DNA of 64,000 nt from positions 62,001 through 126,000 of the forward strand of contig JBIIEQ010000001.1 of the NCBI GenBank assembly GCA_044237765.1, given 5' to 3'. Positions 24,894 through 34,224 of this stretch are shown one piece after another. This DNA is from UBA6136 sp044237765. GTDB taxonomy: Bacteria; Pseudomonadota; Gammaproteobacteria; Methylococcales; Methylococcaceae. The position numbers and the translations under genes were made by a program. How positions within the stretch are numbered: the first letter of the stretch is position 1; every line of letters starts with the position of its first letter. The notes beneath the pieces were generated by a model. The model did no database searches. It had not been told where the DNA came from and saw nothing but the letters and a program-made list of their open reading frames with translations.

Positions 24894-25940
24894 TCAAGCG
24901 CCTTCGCGTTTGCCCAAGCCGATATAAGCCAAGGTCTTGGGTGGTTCAGGGAGTTGGTAATCCCGTTCACGAAAGAGCATCACACAGGCATCAACTGCCC
25001 GGGCATCGTAAAAATCCCCCGCCCCGGAGCTGATTTCCTGCAGGGCCACATCAATCCCCAAACCGGGTCGATAGGGACGGTTGCTAACCATCGACTCAAC
25101 TGTATCCGCCACCGCCATGATTCGGGCTTGTAACGAGATTTGCTCGCCTTTTAGGCCGTTGGGATAGCCCTCGCCATTGAGTCGCTCATGATGTTGTGCC
25201 ACAAAATCCGACACGGGCCAGGCTAGGTTGAGTGGTTTGAGTATGTTCACCCCCGCCTGAACATGCCCTTGCAGCATATTGATTTCAAGCGACGACAGCT
25301 TGCCGGGCTTGGTCAAAATTTCCACCGGAATACCAATCTTTCCGATGTCATGGACCAGGCACGCCAGACGTAGGCCATTAGTATCATGCTCAGACAGTTC
25401 CAGCAGTCGGGCAATGGCGACGGCCAGGTCGGCAACCCTGGCTTGATGACCGGCGGTATAAGGGTCACGGGATTCGATGACGTTGGACAATGCTGCAATG
25501 GAGGCCGTAGCCTGCGCCAGTTCCCGGCAGCGTGCGGCCTCCAGCTCCTCAGCAAGTTTTACTCGATCGGAGATGTCACGAATGTTGCACTGAATGACCG
25601 TGGTTCCGGCCACATCGTAAGAGTTACAGGTAAACTCCACAGGGACCCTGCTACCATCCCGATTCTGTAAATCCAGATGTTCGTAGCGGACATACCCCTC
25701 ACGCAGCAGTGTTTCACGCGCTATGGCTGCAATAGACTGGTCGCCAATCAGCCCAAGCTCCCAAACCTGCTTGCCGAGGATTTCTTCCAGCCTGTAACCC
25801 AGCATTTTCAGGAGATAGGGATTGGCATCCTCAATCTCCGACTGTGGGTGGTTGAGTAACAGAATGCCATCCTGTGCAGTCTCAAACAGCCGGGTATAGC
25901 GTAGCGCAAATTCTTTTTGTGTGGTCATTCCCTGATCCAT
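24894..25940 (-). CDS. PAS-HD-GYP cyclic-di-GMP phosphodiesterase
   Basis: 348 residues, no membrane segment. PAS domain at about residues 12-125 (ARETLLREGYVRYEHLDL, IQCNIRDISD), then an HD-GYP domain from ~145. Metal-binding HD is at 197-198 in LVHDIGKIGIP, and the GYP triplet at 258-260 in HHERLNGEGYPNGLKG. It degrades c-di-GMP and is expected to oppose the GGDEF protein encoded just downstream in the same transcript. The PAS domains presumably sense small ligands or redox state. Confidence 0.93.
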   Translation of the reverse strand: MDQGMTTQKEFALRYTRLFETAQDGILLLNHPQSEIEDANPYLLKMLGYRLEEILGKQVWELGLIGDQSIAAIARETLLREGYVRYEHLDLQNRDGSRVPVEFTCNSYDVAGTTVIQCNIRDISDRVKLAEELEAARCRELAQATASIAALSNVIESRDPYTAGHQARVADLAVAIARLLELSEHDTNGLRLACLVHDIGKIGIPVEILTKPGKLSSLEINMLQGHVQAGVNILKPLNLAWPVSDFVAQHHERLNGEGYPNGLKGEQISLQARIMAVADTVESMVSNRPYRPGLGIDVALQEISSGAGDFYDARAVDACVMLFRERDYQLPEPPKTLAYIGLGKREGA

Positions 25941-26469
25941 GTTGAGTAAAAGACATGAGCTTACTCCCTTTAACCTCGTTACCGGTGAAGTCTGCCGCCT
26001 GACTGTGCTGACCGAAGATGGCTAATCAGACGGTCGGCAAGGTTTTATTTCCATACCTAAGGGGTAAAACCACCGGCTTCAGCCGGTCAGCTTTAGCTAT
26101 CGCGGTGATGGTTCATGCGGTGGGGGAATTAGCTGCCTTTGTGTCTCGCCACCGTCAGCGAGAACCATGAGCAGTTGCAGAAGAAAGCGATGGCCCTCAT
26201 GACCCGACTACGAACCTAGCCAGAGCGGGTCAGATCCCACTTCCATCATCCCGCCGCGTAGTGCGCAACACAACCTATTTAAGGGTCATATCAATAGCCC
26301 GCACGCCATTCGGAGCGCTTATTGCCGTTTTAGCTCGTTAATTTGCCCAAATTGAGGCATAACGCATTCTTCGTCAGTCCGTATTGGTGCAAGTGGCCAT
26401 GGGTCTGTCGTCCTCAGTCTGTTTTGGCTGTGCCCGTCTCTGTGGCCCGCTCCTTGCTTGGTGTAATGC
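25941..26469. other. 529-bp divergent intergenic region
   Basis: Separates the leftward c-di-GMP genes from the rightward Anbu operon, so it must hold promoters for both. No gene seen. A perfect palindrome, ACCGGCT-TC-AGCCGGT (26072-26087), sits in a context (GGGGTAAAACC before it) that resembles an IS200/IS605-type end hairpin; no transposase remnant is recognisable. Confidence 0.4.
26072..26087. repeat. 16-bp perfect palindrome, possible IS200/IS605-like end
   Basis: ACCGGCTTCAGCCGGT folds into a 6-7 bp stem. The flanking GGTAAAACC recalls the foot of IS200-type subterminal hairpins. With no second end or tnpA/tnpB sequence nearby, this could equally be an operator or a transcript hairpin. 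Confidence 0.3.
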
Positions 26470-27897
26470 ATGAACATGAAACCCCCCCCAACTTTCTATA
26501 ACGAGATGCACACCGAGGATGGTGTGGTTCGTGAAATCTATCAGCGTTACACGCAGTGGCTGGAGGCCTTGCCCGATGGCGCGTTGCAGCGCAAGACCGC
26601 CGAGGCCGAATTGCTATTTCGCCGTCTGGGTATCACCTTTGCCGTGTACGGAGAAGCTGATGGTGGCGAACGCCTGATTCCCTTCGATATCGTGCCGCGT
26701 ATTTTTGGTGCCGAGGAGTGGCGACGACTGGAGCTTGGCATCAAGCAACGTGTGAGGGCGCTCAATGCCTTTCTCCATGACATCTACCATGAGCAGGAAA
26801 TCATTCGGGCGGGTGTAATCAGCGCACATCAGGTGCTGGATAACGCCATGTACCGGCCGGAAATGCAGGGAGTGGACCTGCCCAACCGGGTGTATGCGCA
26901 GATTGCCGGCATCGATCTGGTTCGGGTCGCGCAGAACGACTTTTATGTTCTGGAAGATAACCTTCGTACCCCATCCGGTGTCTCCTACACGCTGGAAAAC
27001 CGCAAGACCATGATGCGTTTGTTTCCCGAGCTGTTCGCCCAGCATGCGGTGGAGCCGGTGGAACACTACCCGCAGATGTTGCTGGATACACTGCGTGAAT
27101 CCGCGCCGGATCATGTCAGCAATCCGGTCATCGTCGTCCTGACGCCCGGAGCCTTCAATAGCGCCTATTTCGAGCATGCCTTCCTAGCCAGCCAGATGGG
27201 CGTCGAGCTGGTCGAGGGGCAGGACCTCTTCGTAGACCAGAAGAAGGTGTTCATGCATACCACCGAAGGCCCGCAACAAGTGCACGTGATCTACCGTCGC
27301 GTTGATGACGATTTCCTCGATCCGCTCGCCTTCAGGCCCGATTCCATGCTCGGTGTGCCGGGATTGTTCGAGGCCTATCGCAGCGGCCACGTGGCTCTGG
27401 CCAACGGGGTGGGGACCGGCGTTGCCGACGACAAGTCCACCTATCTGTTCGTGCCGGACATGATCCAGTTCTACTTGGGCGAGAAACCCCTGCTGTCGAA
27501 TGTTCCAACCTGGCGGCTGAGCGAGGCGGACGATCTCAATTACGTTCTCGAGCATCTGCCAGAACTGGTGGTCAAGGAGGTCCAGGGTTCCGGCGGCTAC
27601 GGTATGTTGGTCGGGCCGACCAGTTCCAAGGCGGAAATCGAGGCTTACCGGCAACGCATTCTTTCGGAGCCTGCCAATTTCATTGCGCAGCCCACGCTGG
27701 CGCTGTCAGCCTGCCCTACACTGGTGGAATCCGGCGTCGCCCCCCGTCATGTCGATTTACGGCCCTTCGTACTGTCGGGCAAGGATATTCGGATGGTGCC
27801 GGGTGGACTCACCCGGGTTGCGTTGAAGGAAGGTTCACTCGTCGTCAACTCATCCCAGGGTGGTGGCACCAAGGATACCTGGGTTTTGGAGGACTAA
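26470..27897 (+). CDS. Circularly permuted ATP-grasp protein (amide/peptide ligase-like)
   Basis: 475 residues of the circularly permuted ATP-grasp family (COG2308). Recognised by the N-terminal FYNEMHTEDG, PFDIVPRIFGAEEWRRLE and LEDNLRTPSGVSY segments, then VVLTPGAFNSAYFEHAFLA, and late VVKEVQGSGGYGMLVGP and VDLRPFVLSG. ATP-grasp enzymes join a carboxylate to an amine; no substrate is known for this family. It is the first gene of a six-gene plus-strand operon and is followed after 3 bp by the alpha-E gene, an obligate neighbour in many bacteria. Confidence 0.93.
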   Translation: MNMKPPPTFYNEMHTEDGVVREIYQRYTQWLEALPDGALQRKTAEAELLFRRLGITFAVYGEADGGERLIPFDIVPRIFGAEEWRRLELGIKQRVRALNAFLHDIYHEQEIIRAGVISAHQVLDNAMYRPEMQGVDLPNRVYAQIAGIDLVRVAQNDFYVLEDNLRTPSGVSYTLENRKTMMRLFPELFAQHAVEPVEHYPQMLLDTLRESAPDHVSNPVIVVLTPGAFNSAYFEHAFLASQMGVELVEGQDLFVDQKKVFMHTTEGPQQVHVIYRRVDDDFLDPLAFRPDSMLGVPGLFEAYRSGHVALANGVGTGVADDKSTYLFVPDMIQFYLGEKPLLSNVPTWRLSEADDLNYVLEHLPELVVKEVQGSGGYGMLVGPTSSKAEIEAYRQRILSEPANFIAQPTLALSACPTLVESGVAPRHVDLRPFVLSGKDIRMVPGGLTRVALKEGSLVVNSSQGGGTKDTWVLED

Positions 27898-27900
27898 ATC

Positions 27901-28878
27901 ATGTTGTCACGCACCGCAGAAAACCTGTTCTGGATGGCTCGCCACATCGAGCGCGCCGAAAACACTGCCCGTATTCTGGATGTAGCACTGCGCTCTTCTT
28001 TGTTGCCGCTCGATATGGAAGGGGCCGAAGCTTATCTCTGGTACGCGCCTCTCAATATCACCGGCTGCGCCCATGGCTATGAGGCCAAGTATGGGCTGGC
28101 CAGGGCCGATGCCGTGACCCATTACATGGCGCTGGACCCGGATAATCCCTCGAGTATCTTCAGTTGCCTGCGTCAGGCGCGGGAGAATGCCCGCACGGTC
28201 CGCGGCGCGATCACTTCGGAAATGTGGGAGGTCATCAATTCCACCTGGCTGGAGATGAGCCGCCTCTCGCAAACGATGAGCGACGAGAGCTTTACCGAAT
28301 TCTTCGAGTGGGTGAAGGAGCGCTCGCACCTGTTCCGCGGAGTAACCCTGGGCACCATCCTCAAGGACATTGCACTCAATTTCATCAGGCTCGGCACCTT
28401 TCTCGAGCGTGCCGACAATACGGCGCGTATCCTCGATGTGAAGTATCACATCCTGTTACCCAGCGTCGCCGATGTCGGTGGCGCAGCCGACTATTACCAA
28501 TGGGGCTCATTGCTCAAGTCGGTGAGCGCGTTCGAGGCTTACCGTAAAACTTACCGGGACGTCATTTCACCTCTGCGCGTGGCGGAACTGTTCATATTGC
28601 GAGACGATATGCCGCGCTCCCTTCACGCCTGCATGAATGAAGTTGAAACCGCGTTGCTGACCATCGATGGGACTTCGGGGCGGGAAACCCGGCGTCTGGC
28701 GGGCGAGATACATGCCCAGCTGCATTTCGGTCGGATCGAGGATGTCTTTGCCTGTGGGCTGCATGAATATCTGACGGTTTTCCTAGGGAACACCGATCTG
28801 TTGGGGCGCGAAATCCGCAGTGCCTATCTGTCGCATGGGGACCCCGTGTCGCTGATGTCCATGCGGCAGGCGGCCTGA
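27901..28878 (+). CDS. Alpha-E domain protein (COG2307)
   Basis: 325 residues, almost wholly alpha-helical. It starts LSRTAENLFWMARHIERAEN and has a second copy of the same motif at about residues 160-180 (FIRLGTFLERADNTARILDV), the family's internal repeat. Function is unproven; the strict linkage with the permuted ATP-grasp suggests one complex. Predicted roles for the pair involve amide-bond formation on peptides. Confidence 0.93.
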   Translation: MLSRTAENLFWMARHIERAENTARILDVALRSSLLPLDMEGAEAYLWYAPLNITGCAHGYEAKYGLARADAVTHYMALDPDNPSSIFSCLRQARENARTVRGAITSEMWEVINSTWLEMSRLSQTMSDESFTEFFEWVKERSHLFRGVTLGTILKDIALNFIRLGTFLERADNTARILDVKYHILLPSVADVGGAADYYQWGSLLKSVSAFEAYRKTYRDVISPLRVAELFILRDDMPRSLHACMNEVETALLTIDGTSGRETRRLAGEIHAQLHFGRIEDVFACGLHEYLTVFLGNTDLLGREIRSAYLSHGDPVSLMSMRQAA

Positions 28879-28910
28879 GGGCCCCTCCATCCTGTTTTTT
28901 CTGAAAAATC

Positions 28911-29678
28911 ATGACTTATTGTGTAGCTTTAAAATTGAACTCCGGCATGGTGTTCGCCTCCGACTCACGCACCAATGCCGGGGTTGATCAGATTGCCTGC
29001 TTCAAGAAAATGCGCAGTTTCATCAATCCCGGTGAACGCGCCATCGTCATCTTGAGTTCCGGCAATCTGTCGATCACCCAGAATGCCATCAACCTGCTGG
29101 AGCAGCAGGGGCGTCATCCAGAGCAGCGAAATATCTGGAATGTCGAGTCGATGTTCGACGTGGCGCAGCTGCTGGGTGAATGTCTGCGCTCGGTTCGCGA
29201 GCATGATGGAGCCTTCCTGGCCCAGAGCAATGTAGATGCCGGTGCCAACTTCATTGTCGGCGGACAGATTCGCGGCGAGCGCATGCGCCTCTGTCTGGTT
29301 TATGCCGAGGGTAATTTCATCGAGGCGGGAGACGAAACCCCCTATTTCCAGATTGGCGAGACCAAATATGGCAAGCCGATTCTTGATCGGGTCATCAAGC
29401 CGGATACGCCTTTGAACGATGCCATCAAGTGCGTTCTGGTGTCGTTTGATTCCACCATGCGCAGTAATCTCTCGGTGGGTTTGCCCATCGACCTGGCCTG
29501 TTACGGCGAATCCAGCTTCTTCCTTGACCTCGAACAGCACATCACCCAGGACGATCCGTACTTCTCGCAAATCAGCAAGCGCTGGAGTGACGGACTGCGG
29601 GGCGTATTTGCCTCCCTGCCGAATCCGGACTGGCTGAGCGAGCCGGAAAGCCCAGTCGAACCTGGCAACCTCTTATGA
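28911..29678 (+). CDS. Anbu, bacterial proteasome-related peptidase
   Basis: 255 residues of the proteasome beta/HslV fold. It begins MTYCVALKLNSGMVFASDSR: after Met removal, Thr2 would be the N-terminal nucleophile, and D-S-R in the 17-20 region matches the family. The Lys33-equivalent region is CFKKM. Anbu forms open lock-washer-like assemblies and is thought to be an N-terminal-nucleophile hydrolase of unknown substrate. It follows the alpha-E gene by 32 bp and precedes the DUF2126 gene, the known Anbu gene neighbourhood. Confidence 0.93.
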   Translation: MTYCVALKLNSGMVFASDSRTNAGVDQIACFKKMRSFINPGERAIVILSSGNLSITQNAINLLEQQGRHPEQRNIWNVESMFDVAQLLGECLRSVREHDGAFLAQSNVDAGANFIVGGQIRGERMRLCLVYAEGNFIEAGDETPYFQIGETKYGKPILDRVIKPDTPLNDAIKCVLVSFDSTMRSNLSVGLPIDLACYGESSFFLDLEQHITQDDPYFSQISKRWSDGLRGVFASLPNPDWLSEPESPVEPGNLL

Positions 29679-29700
29679 CGGTCAGCCTGAGGTTCACGCC

Positions 29701-32700
29701 ATGACCATCCGTGTCGCGCTGCATCACAAATCGCACTATGTCTTCGATCGACCGGTGGTGGCTGCGCCGCACGAAATCCGCCTTCGGCCAGCTGCCCATG
29801 CCCGCACCCCGATATCAGGCTATTCACTGAAGATTCTCCCGGCGCAGCATTTCATTCACTGGCAGCAGGACGCCTACGGCAACTTCGTAGCGCGACTGAC
29901 GTTTCCAGAGCCCACGCGGGAGATCGATATCACGGTCGATTTGCTGGCCGACATGACGGTCATCAATCCGTTTGATTTCTTCGTCGAGGAATGGGTCGAG
30001 CATTACCCCTTCACCTATCCCGAGCAAATGGCCTCGGAGTTGGCCCCCTTCCTTGAAATAGAGACGTCTGGCCCGCTATTTGAGTCCTGGCTGGCGGCAT
30101 TCAGCCGGGACATTCCGGTCGGTATCACGACGACCAATCTGCTTGTACTGATCAACCAACGGGTCCAGCAAGCCGTCTCCTACCTGATTCGTCTGGAGCC
30201 CGGTGTTCAGAGCTGCGAGGAAACGCTGGCGAAGCGTTCCGGTTCCTGTCGTGACAGTGCCTGGCTGCTGGTGCAATTACTGCGGCACCTCGGCATTGCC
30301 GCCCGCTTCGTGTCCGGCTATCTGATCCAGTTGGTGGCTGATGAAAAGCCGCTGGAGGGTCCGGCCGGACCCACGGCGGATTTCACCGATCTGCATGCCT
30401 GGTGCGAAGCCTACATACCTGGTGCCGGTTGGGTCGGAATGGATGCGACTTCGGGCCTGCTAGCCGGGGAAGGGCATATCCCGCTGGCCGTTTCCGCCCT
30501 GCCGACCTCTGCTGCCCCCGTGATCGGCATGACCAGTTTCTGTGACGCCAGACTGGATGTGAGCATGACCGTCACGCGTCTGCACGAAGATCCCCGCGTG
30601 ACCAAACCCTACTCCGAAGCTCAGTGGGGCGAGATACAGGCACTGGGTTGTCAAATAGACGAGGACCTGAAGGCAGGCGATGTCCGGCTGACGCAGGGCG
30701 GTGAGCCGACCTTTGTTTCTGCGGACAATATGGATGGCCCGGAGTGGAACATCGCCGCGCTGGGTGAGGAAAAGTGGGCGCTGGCCAACCGATTGATCCA
30801 GCGTCTGCAGCCCCTATTCGCACCCGGTGCCGTGCTCCATTTTGGTCAGGGCAAGTGGTACCCGGGAGAACCCCTGCCGCGCTGGGCCCTGAATCTGTTC
30901 TGGCGTGTCGACGGAACCCCGGTGTGGCGTGACAGCGCCTGTTTTGCAGTGACTCCGGACGAGGCGCTGTCATTGAACTCAGCCGAATCCTTTGGCCAGG
31001 CGCTCACGGCCCATCTGGGGCTGAATCCGGGCTACCTCATTGCCGCCTTCGAGGATCCCTGGCTGGCTTTGGACGAGGAGAGCCGATTGCCCGCCAACGT
31101 CGACCCGCATGCAGCCGATCTGGATCATCCCGCCGTTCGCCAGACACTCGCCCGACAATTGCGCCAGGGTCTGACTGCCGGGGTCGGTTATGTCCTTCCA
31201 ATCAAGTCGATAGATACCGAGGCTCAGCCGCGCTGGAAATCCAGCCGCTGGCCACTGGTGCATGATCGTTTGTATGTGTTGCCCGGCGATTCGCCCATGG
31301 GGTTGCGTCTGCCCCTGAGCAGCCTGCCCTGGGTCGCCCCCGAAGATTTCGAACTCGAGTTGCCGCTCGATCCCTTCGAAGCCCGAGACTCGCTCGCGGA
31401 GGCGCCTCCTGCCAAGCACACAGGAAAACCCGATCCAATAGACGATGAACCCGACGCGCGGGAAGTCATCCACACTGCACTGGGGTTGGAGGTGCGTGAG
31501 GGAATTCTTTATGTCTTTCTGCCGCCGGTTACTCGTCTCGAAGCCTGGCTGGAACTGGTGTCCGCCATTGAGGCCTGTGCTACCGACCTGAAACAGCCGG
31601 TCCGGCTGGAGGGCTATGCGCCGCCGCGTGATCCCCGTCTGCTTTCGCTGTCGATCACGCCCGATCCGGGCGTGATCGAGGTCAACATTCATCCCTCCGA
31701 AAGTTGGGAAACACTGGAGCACCGCACGCGCGTTCTTTACGAGGAAGCGCGGCAAACCCGCCTGGCCACCGAGAAGTTCATGCTCGATGGACGCCACACC
31801 GGAACCGGCGGCGGCAACCACATCACGCTAGGTGGGGGCACGCCGGCAGACAGTCCGTTTCTCCGGCGACCCGATCTGCTCAAGAGTCTCATCACCTATT
31901 GGCAGCAGCACCCGTCACTGTCCTATCTGTTTTCCGGTCAGTTCATCGGTCCGACCAGTCAGGCACCACGCGTCGACGAGGCCCGTGACGACAATCTCTA
32001 CGAGCTGGAGATTGCGTTCCAGCAAATCCAGTCGCGGCTGAAGCCCGGCAAGCAATCCGCCCAGCCCTGGCTGGTGGACAGGCTGTTGCGCAATCTGCTG
32101 ATCGACATGACCGGCAATACCCACCGTGCCGAGTTCTGTATCGACAAGCTCTACTCGCCGGATTCCGCGACGGGGCGACTGGGCTTGCTGGAGTTGCGCG
32201 CCTTCGAGATGCCCCCGCATTATCAGATGAGTCTGGTTCAGGCCCTGCTGCTGCGGGCGCTGGTCGCCCGCTTCTGGAAGACGCCCTATGCCGGCAAACT
32301 GGTTTACTGGGACACCGCGCTCCATGACCGCTTCATGCTCCCGCACTTCATCGAGGTGGATATCCGCGACATCGTCCGTGACCTGCGGTCTGCGGGCTAT
32401 GCCTTTGATGACGCCTGGTTTGCGCCTTTCCTGGAGTTCCGCTTCCCGCGTTATGGCAGCGTGGTCTACGAAGGCGTGAAGCTGGAATTACGCCAGGCCA
32501 TCGAGCCTTGGCACGTGCTGGGCGAGGAAGTTAGCACGGGCGGCACGGCGCGCTATGTCGATTCCTCGGTAGAGCGTTTGCAAATCAAGATCAACGGCAT
32601 GACCGGCAGCCGTCATCAGGTCATCTGCAATGGCCGCCTGCTGCCATTGCATCCAACCGGGGTCCCCGGCGAGTTTGTCGCTGCAGTCCGCTTCAAGGCT

Positions 32701-32988
32701 TGGGCGCCGCCTTCGGCTCTGCATCCCGCTATCGCTGTACATGCGCCCTTGGTGTTTGATCTGGTGGACAGCTGGAATGGCCGCGCCATCGGCGGTTGCA
32801 CCTACCATGTCAGCCACCCCGGCGGTCGCAACTACGACACTTTCCCGGTCAATGCCAACGAAGCCGAAGCCCGCCGTCGGGCCCGGTTTTGGGAGCATGG
32901 CCATACCCCGGGCGCTCTGCGTGTGCGCGACGAACCGCCGAATCCCCGCTTTCCCCTGACCCTCGATCTCCGCTGGAAACCCCTTTAA
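29701..32988 (+). CDS. Large transglutaminase-like protein with DUF2126 region
   Basis: 1095 residues. The N-terminal ~280 residues are a transglutaminase-like peptidase domain preceded by the usual beta region; the triad is C183 (RSGSCRDSAW), H232 (DLHAWCEAY) and D248 (WVGMDATSG). The rest is the DUF2126 region, with LTQGGEPTFVSADNMDGPEW, MLDGRHTGTGGGNHITLGGG and FGQGKWYPGEPLPRWAL as landmarks. No signal peptide, so cytoplasmic. The family is regularly linked to permuted ATP-grasp and alpha-E genes. It could cleave or form amide bonds in a peptide product. Substrate unknown. Confidence 0.92.
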   Translation: MTIRVALHHKSHYVFDRPVVAAPHEIRLRPAAHARTPISGYSLKILPAQHFIHWQQDAYGNFVARLTFPEPTREIDITVDLLADMTVINPFDFFVEEWVEHYPFTYPEQMASELAPFLEIETSGPLFESWLAAFSRDIPVGITTTNLLVLINQRVQQAVSYLIRLEPGVQSCEETLAKRSGSCRDSAWLLVQLLRHLGIAARFVSGYLIQLVADEKPLEGPAGPTADFTDLHAWCEAYIPGAGWVGMDATSGLLAGEGHIPLAVSALPTSAAPVIGMTSFCDARLDVSMTVTRLHEDPRVTKPYSEAQWGEIQALGCQIDEDLKAGDVRLTQGGEPTFVSADNMDGPEWNIAALGEEKWALANRLIQRLQPLFAPGAVLHFGQGKWYPGEPLPRWALNLFWRVDGTPVWRDSACFAVTPDEALSLNSAESFGQALTAHLGLNPGYLIAAFEDPWLALDEESRLPANVDPHAADLDHPAVRQTLARQLRQGLTAGVGYVLPIKSIDTEAQPRWKSSRWPLVHDRLYVLPGDSPMGLRLPLSSLPWVAPEDFELELPLDPFEARDSLAEAPPAKHTGKPDPIDDEPDAREVIHTALGLEVREGILYVFLPPVTRLEAWLELVSAIEACATDLKQPVRLEGYAPPRDPRLLSLSITPDPGVIEVNIHPSESWETLEHRTRVLYEEARQTRLATEKFMLDGRHTGTGGGNHITLGGGTPADSPFLRRPDLLKSLITYWQQHPSLSYLFSGQFIGPTSQAPRVDEARDDNLYELEIAFQQIQSRLKPGKQSAQPWLVDRLLRNLLIDMTGNTHRAEFCIDKLYSPDSATGRLGLLELRAFEMPPHYQMSLVQALLLRALVARFWKTPYAGKLVYWDTALHDRFMLPHFIEVDIRDIVRDLRSAGYAFDDAWFAPFLEFRFPRYGSVVYEGVKLELRQAIEPWHVLGEEVSTGGTARYVDSSVERLQIKINGMTGSRHQVICNGRLLPLHPTGVPGEFVAAVRFKAWAPPSALHPAIAVHAPLVFDLVDSWNGRAIGGCTYHVSHPGGRNYDTFPVNANEAEARRRARFWEHGHTPGALRVRDEPPNPRFPLTLDLRWKPL

Positions 32989-33003
32989 ATCAGGAAAATA
33001 TCC

Positions 33004-34224
33004 ATGTATTGCTCTACTGCCATGCCGCGCTTTGGTGACAAGAAAAACTCCGACTTTTTCGAGGAGTACCTGCCAAGGCTGCTGGAAGAACGCGATCGCT
33101 CCGGCCTGACCGAAATGATCGGCGGCATCGAGGCCATGATCATCAGCGTCGAGCCGGGCAACTCGGTGGAGTACATCGCCGAACTGGCGCTGATGACCCC
33201 GTACCAATACCTGGTCACCCTGGACAGCGAGAAACATCTCACGCATGTCTTGCGCATTGACATGAATTCGCCCGATATCCTGCTGCGTGAAACCAAGGAT
33301 CCCAAACATATCGATATCTTTCGCAGCCTCAATGATCTCTACCCGGTCGGGTCACGGCGGCCACATAGCCGATATCTTGGTGAAATCCTGCTGACCTCGG
33401 ATCGTCATCAAGTGGTTGCCTTGCAGCAGCAGCGTGAGTTCCGCTTCTTCCAGGTCGGCCAACTGGCCGAGCTGGATTTGCCACTCAATGTCAGCCTGTC
33501 CAAACCCTCGCCCTATACCCAAAATGTCGTCGGTTACATGGAGCGACCGGTGGACGGCATTCGTGTCTACCAGCATGGGGAATGCCTCATTCTCCCAGCG
33601 GCCCAGGCGGCCAATGACCGTGGCAAGGAGATGCAGGAGCGGTTGGGTATTAACGAACTTCTCTGCCCGGTGGACCACCTGGCGACGCGTGTTTACAGCC
33701 AGAATCGGGAGGCGGCGTTATTGGAATATCTTGGCCTGTCCAGCTACTACTACTGGGGCAGCTATGACATCAAGGATCAGAATTCATCGACCAACGTCAC
33801 CAAAAGCATCCGTCAGGTGCCGGAATCCGTCAGCCCCGCCAAGGTCTTTACGGCCAATAATCATCCCTACTGCGTCAACCATCTCGATCATTTGCCCAGC
33901 CCGACCGAAACCTTCGTCCGTAACTATGGCCCGCGACTCCATCACATCGCGGTCGAGGTCAAGGATGGCCAGCGGGACGGTAAGGAATACATCGACATCG
34001 TCGTCGATGCCATCTCCGGCCAGGGCAAGGGCTTTCTGCTGGAAACGATCGGTTCCAGGAGCGAAGGTCTCAAGCAAATCTTTTCATCGGCCTCGGACTT
34101 CTCCTCGCTGATCATTGAATACGTCCAACGTTTCGGCGATTTCCAGGGCTTCTTCACCAAGGACAACGTGGCACAACTGACCTATGCGGCCGGCCAGGAA
34201 GAGGGGGTCAAGGAAGGGGGTTGA
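33004..34224 (+). CDS. VOC-fold protein with HPPD-like metal site
   Basis: 406 residues. The N-terminal ~215 residues are unassigned. From residue 220 the sequence follows the catalytic half-pattern of 4-hydroxyphenylpyruvate dioxygenase: VDHLATRV (ligand His225 after D224), YGPRLHHIAVEV (His314), and LIIEYVQRFGDFQGFFTKDN (Glu372), in the order and context of the two-His-one-Glu iron site, including a GFF-x3-N echo of the HPPD GFGxGNF motif. An iron-dependent oxygenase is inferred, not proven; true HPPD is usually ~350 residues and the N-terminal barrel differs here. AGGAAA precedes the ATG. It lies 15 bp after the DUF2126 gene. Confidence 0.65.
   Translation: MYCSTAMPRFGDKKNSDFFEEYLPRLLEERDRSGLTEMIGGIEAMIISVEPGNSVEYIAELALMTPYQYLVTLDSEKHLTHVLRIDMNSPDILLRETKDPKHIDIFRSLNDLYPVGSRRPHSRYLGEILLTSDRHQVVALQQQREFRFFQVGQLAELDLPLNVSLSKPSPYTQNVVGYMERPVDGIRVYQHGECLILPAAQAANDRGKEMQERLGINELLCPVDHLATRVYSQNREAALLEYLGLSSYYYWGSYDIKDQNSSTNVTKSIRQVPESVSPAKVFTANNHPYCVNHLDHLPSPTETFVRNYGPRLHHIAVEVKDGQRDGKEYIDIVVDAISGQGKGFLLETIGSRSEGLKQIFSSASDFSSLIIEYVQRFGDFQGFFTKDNVAQLTYAAGQEEGVKEGG

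Noticed and set aside
31915..32346. Minus-strand frame inside the DUF2126 gene
   Set aside because: Antisense shadow in a GC-rich gene with intact sense-strand motifs.
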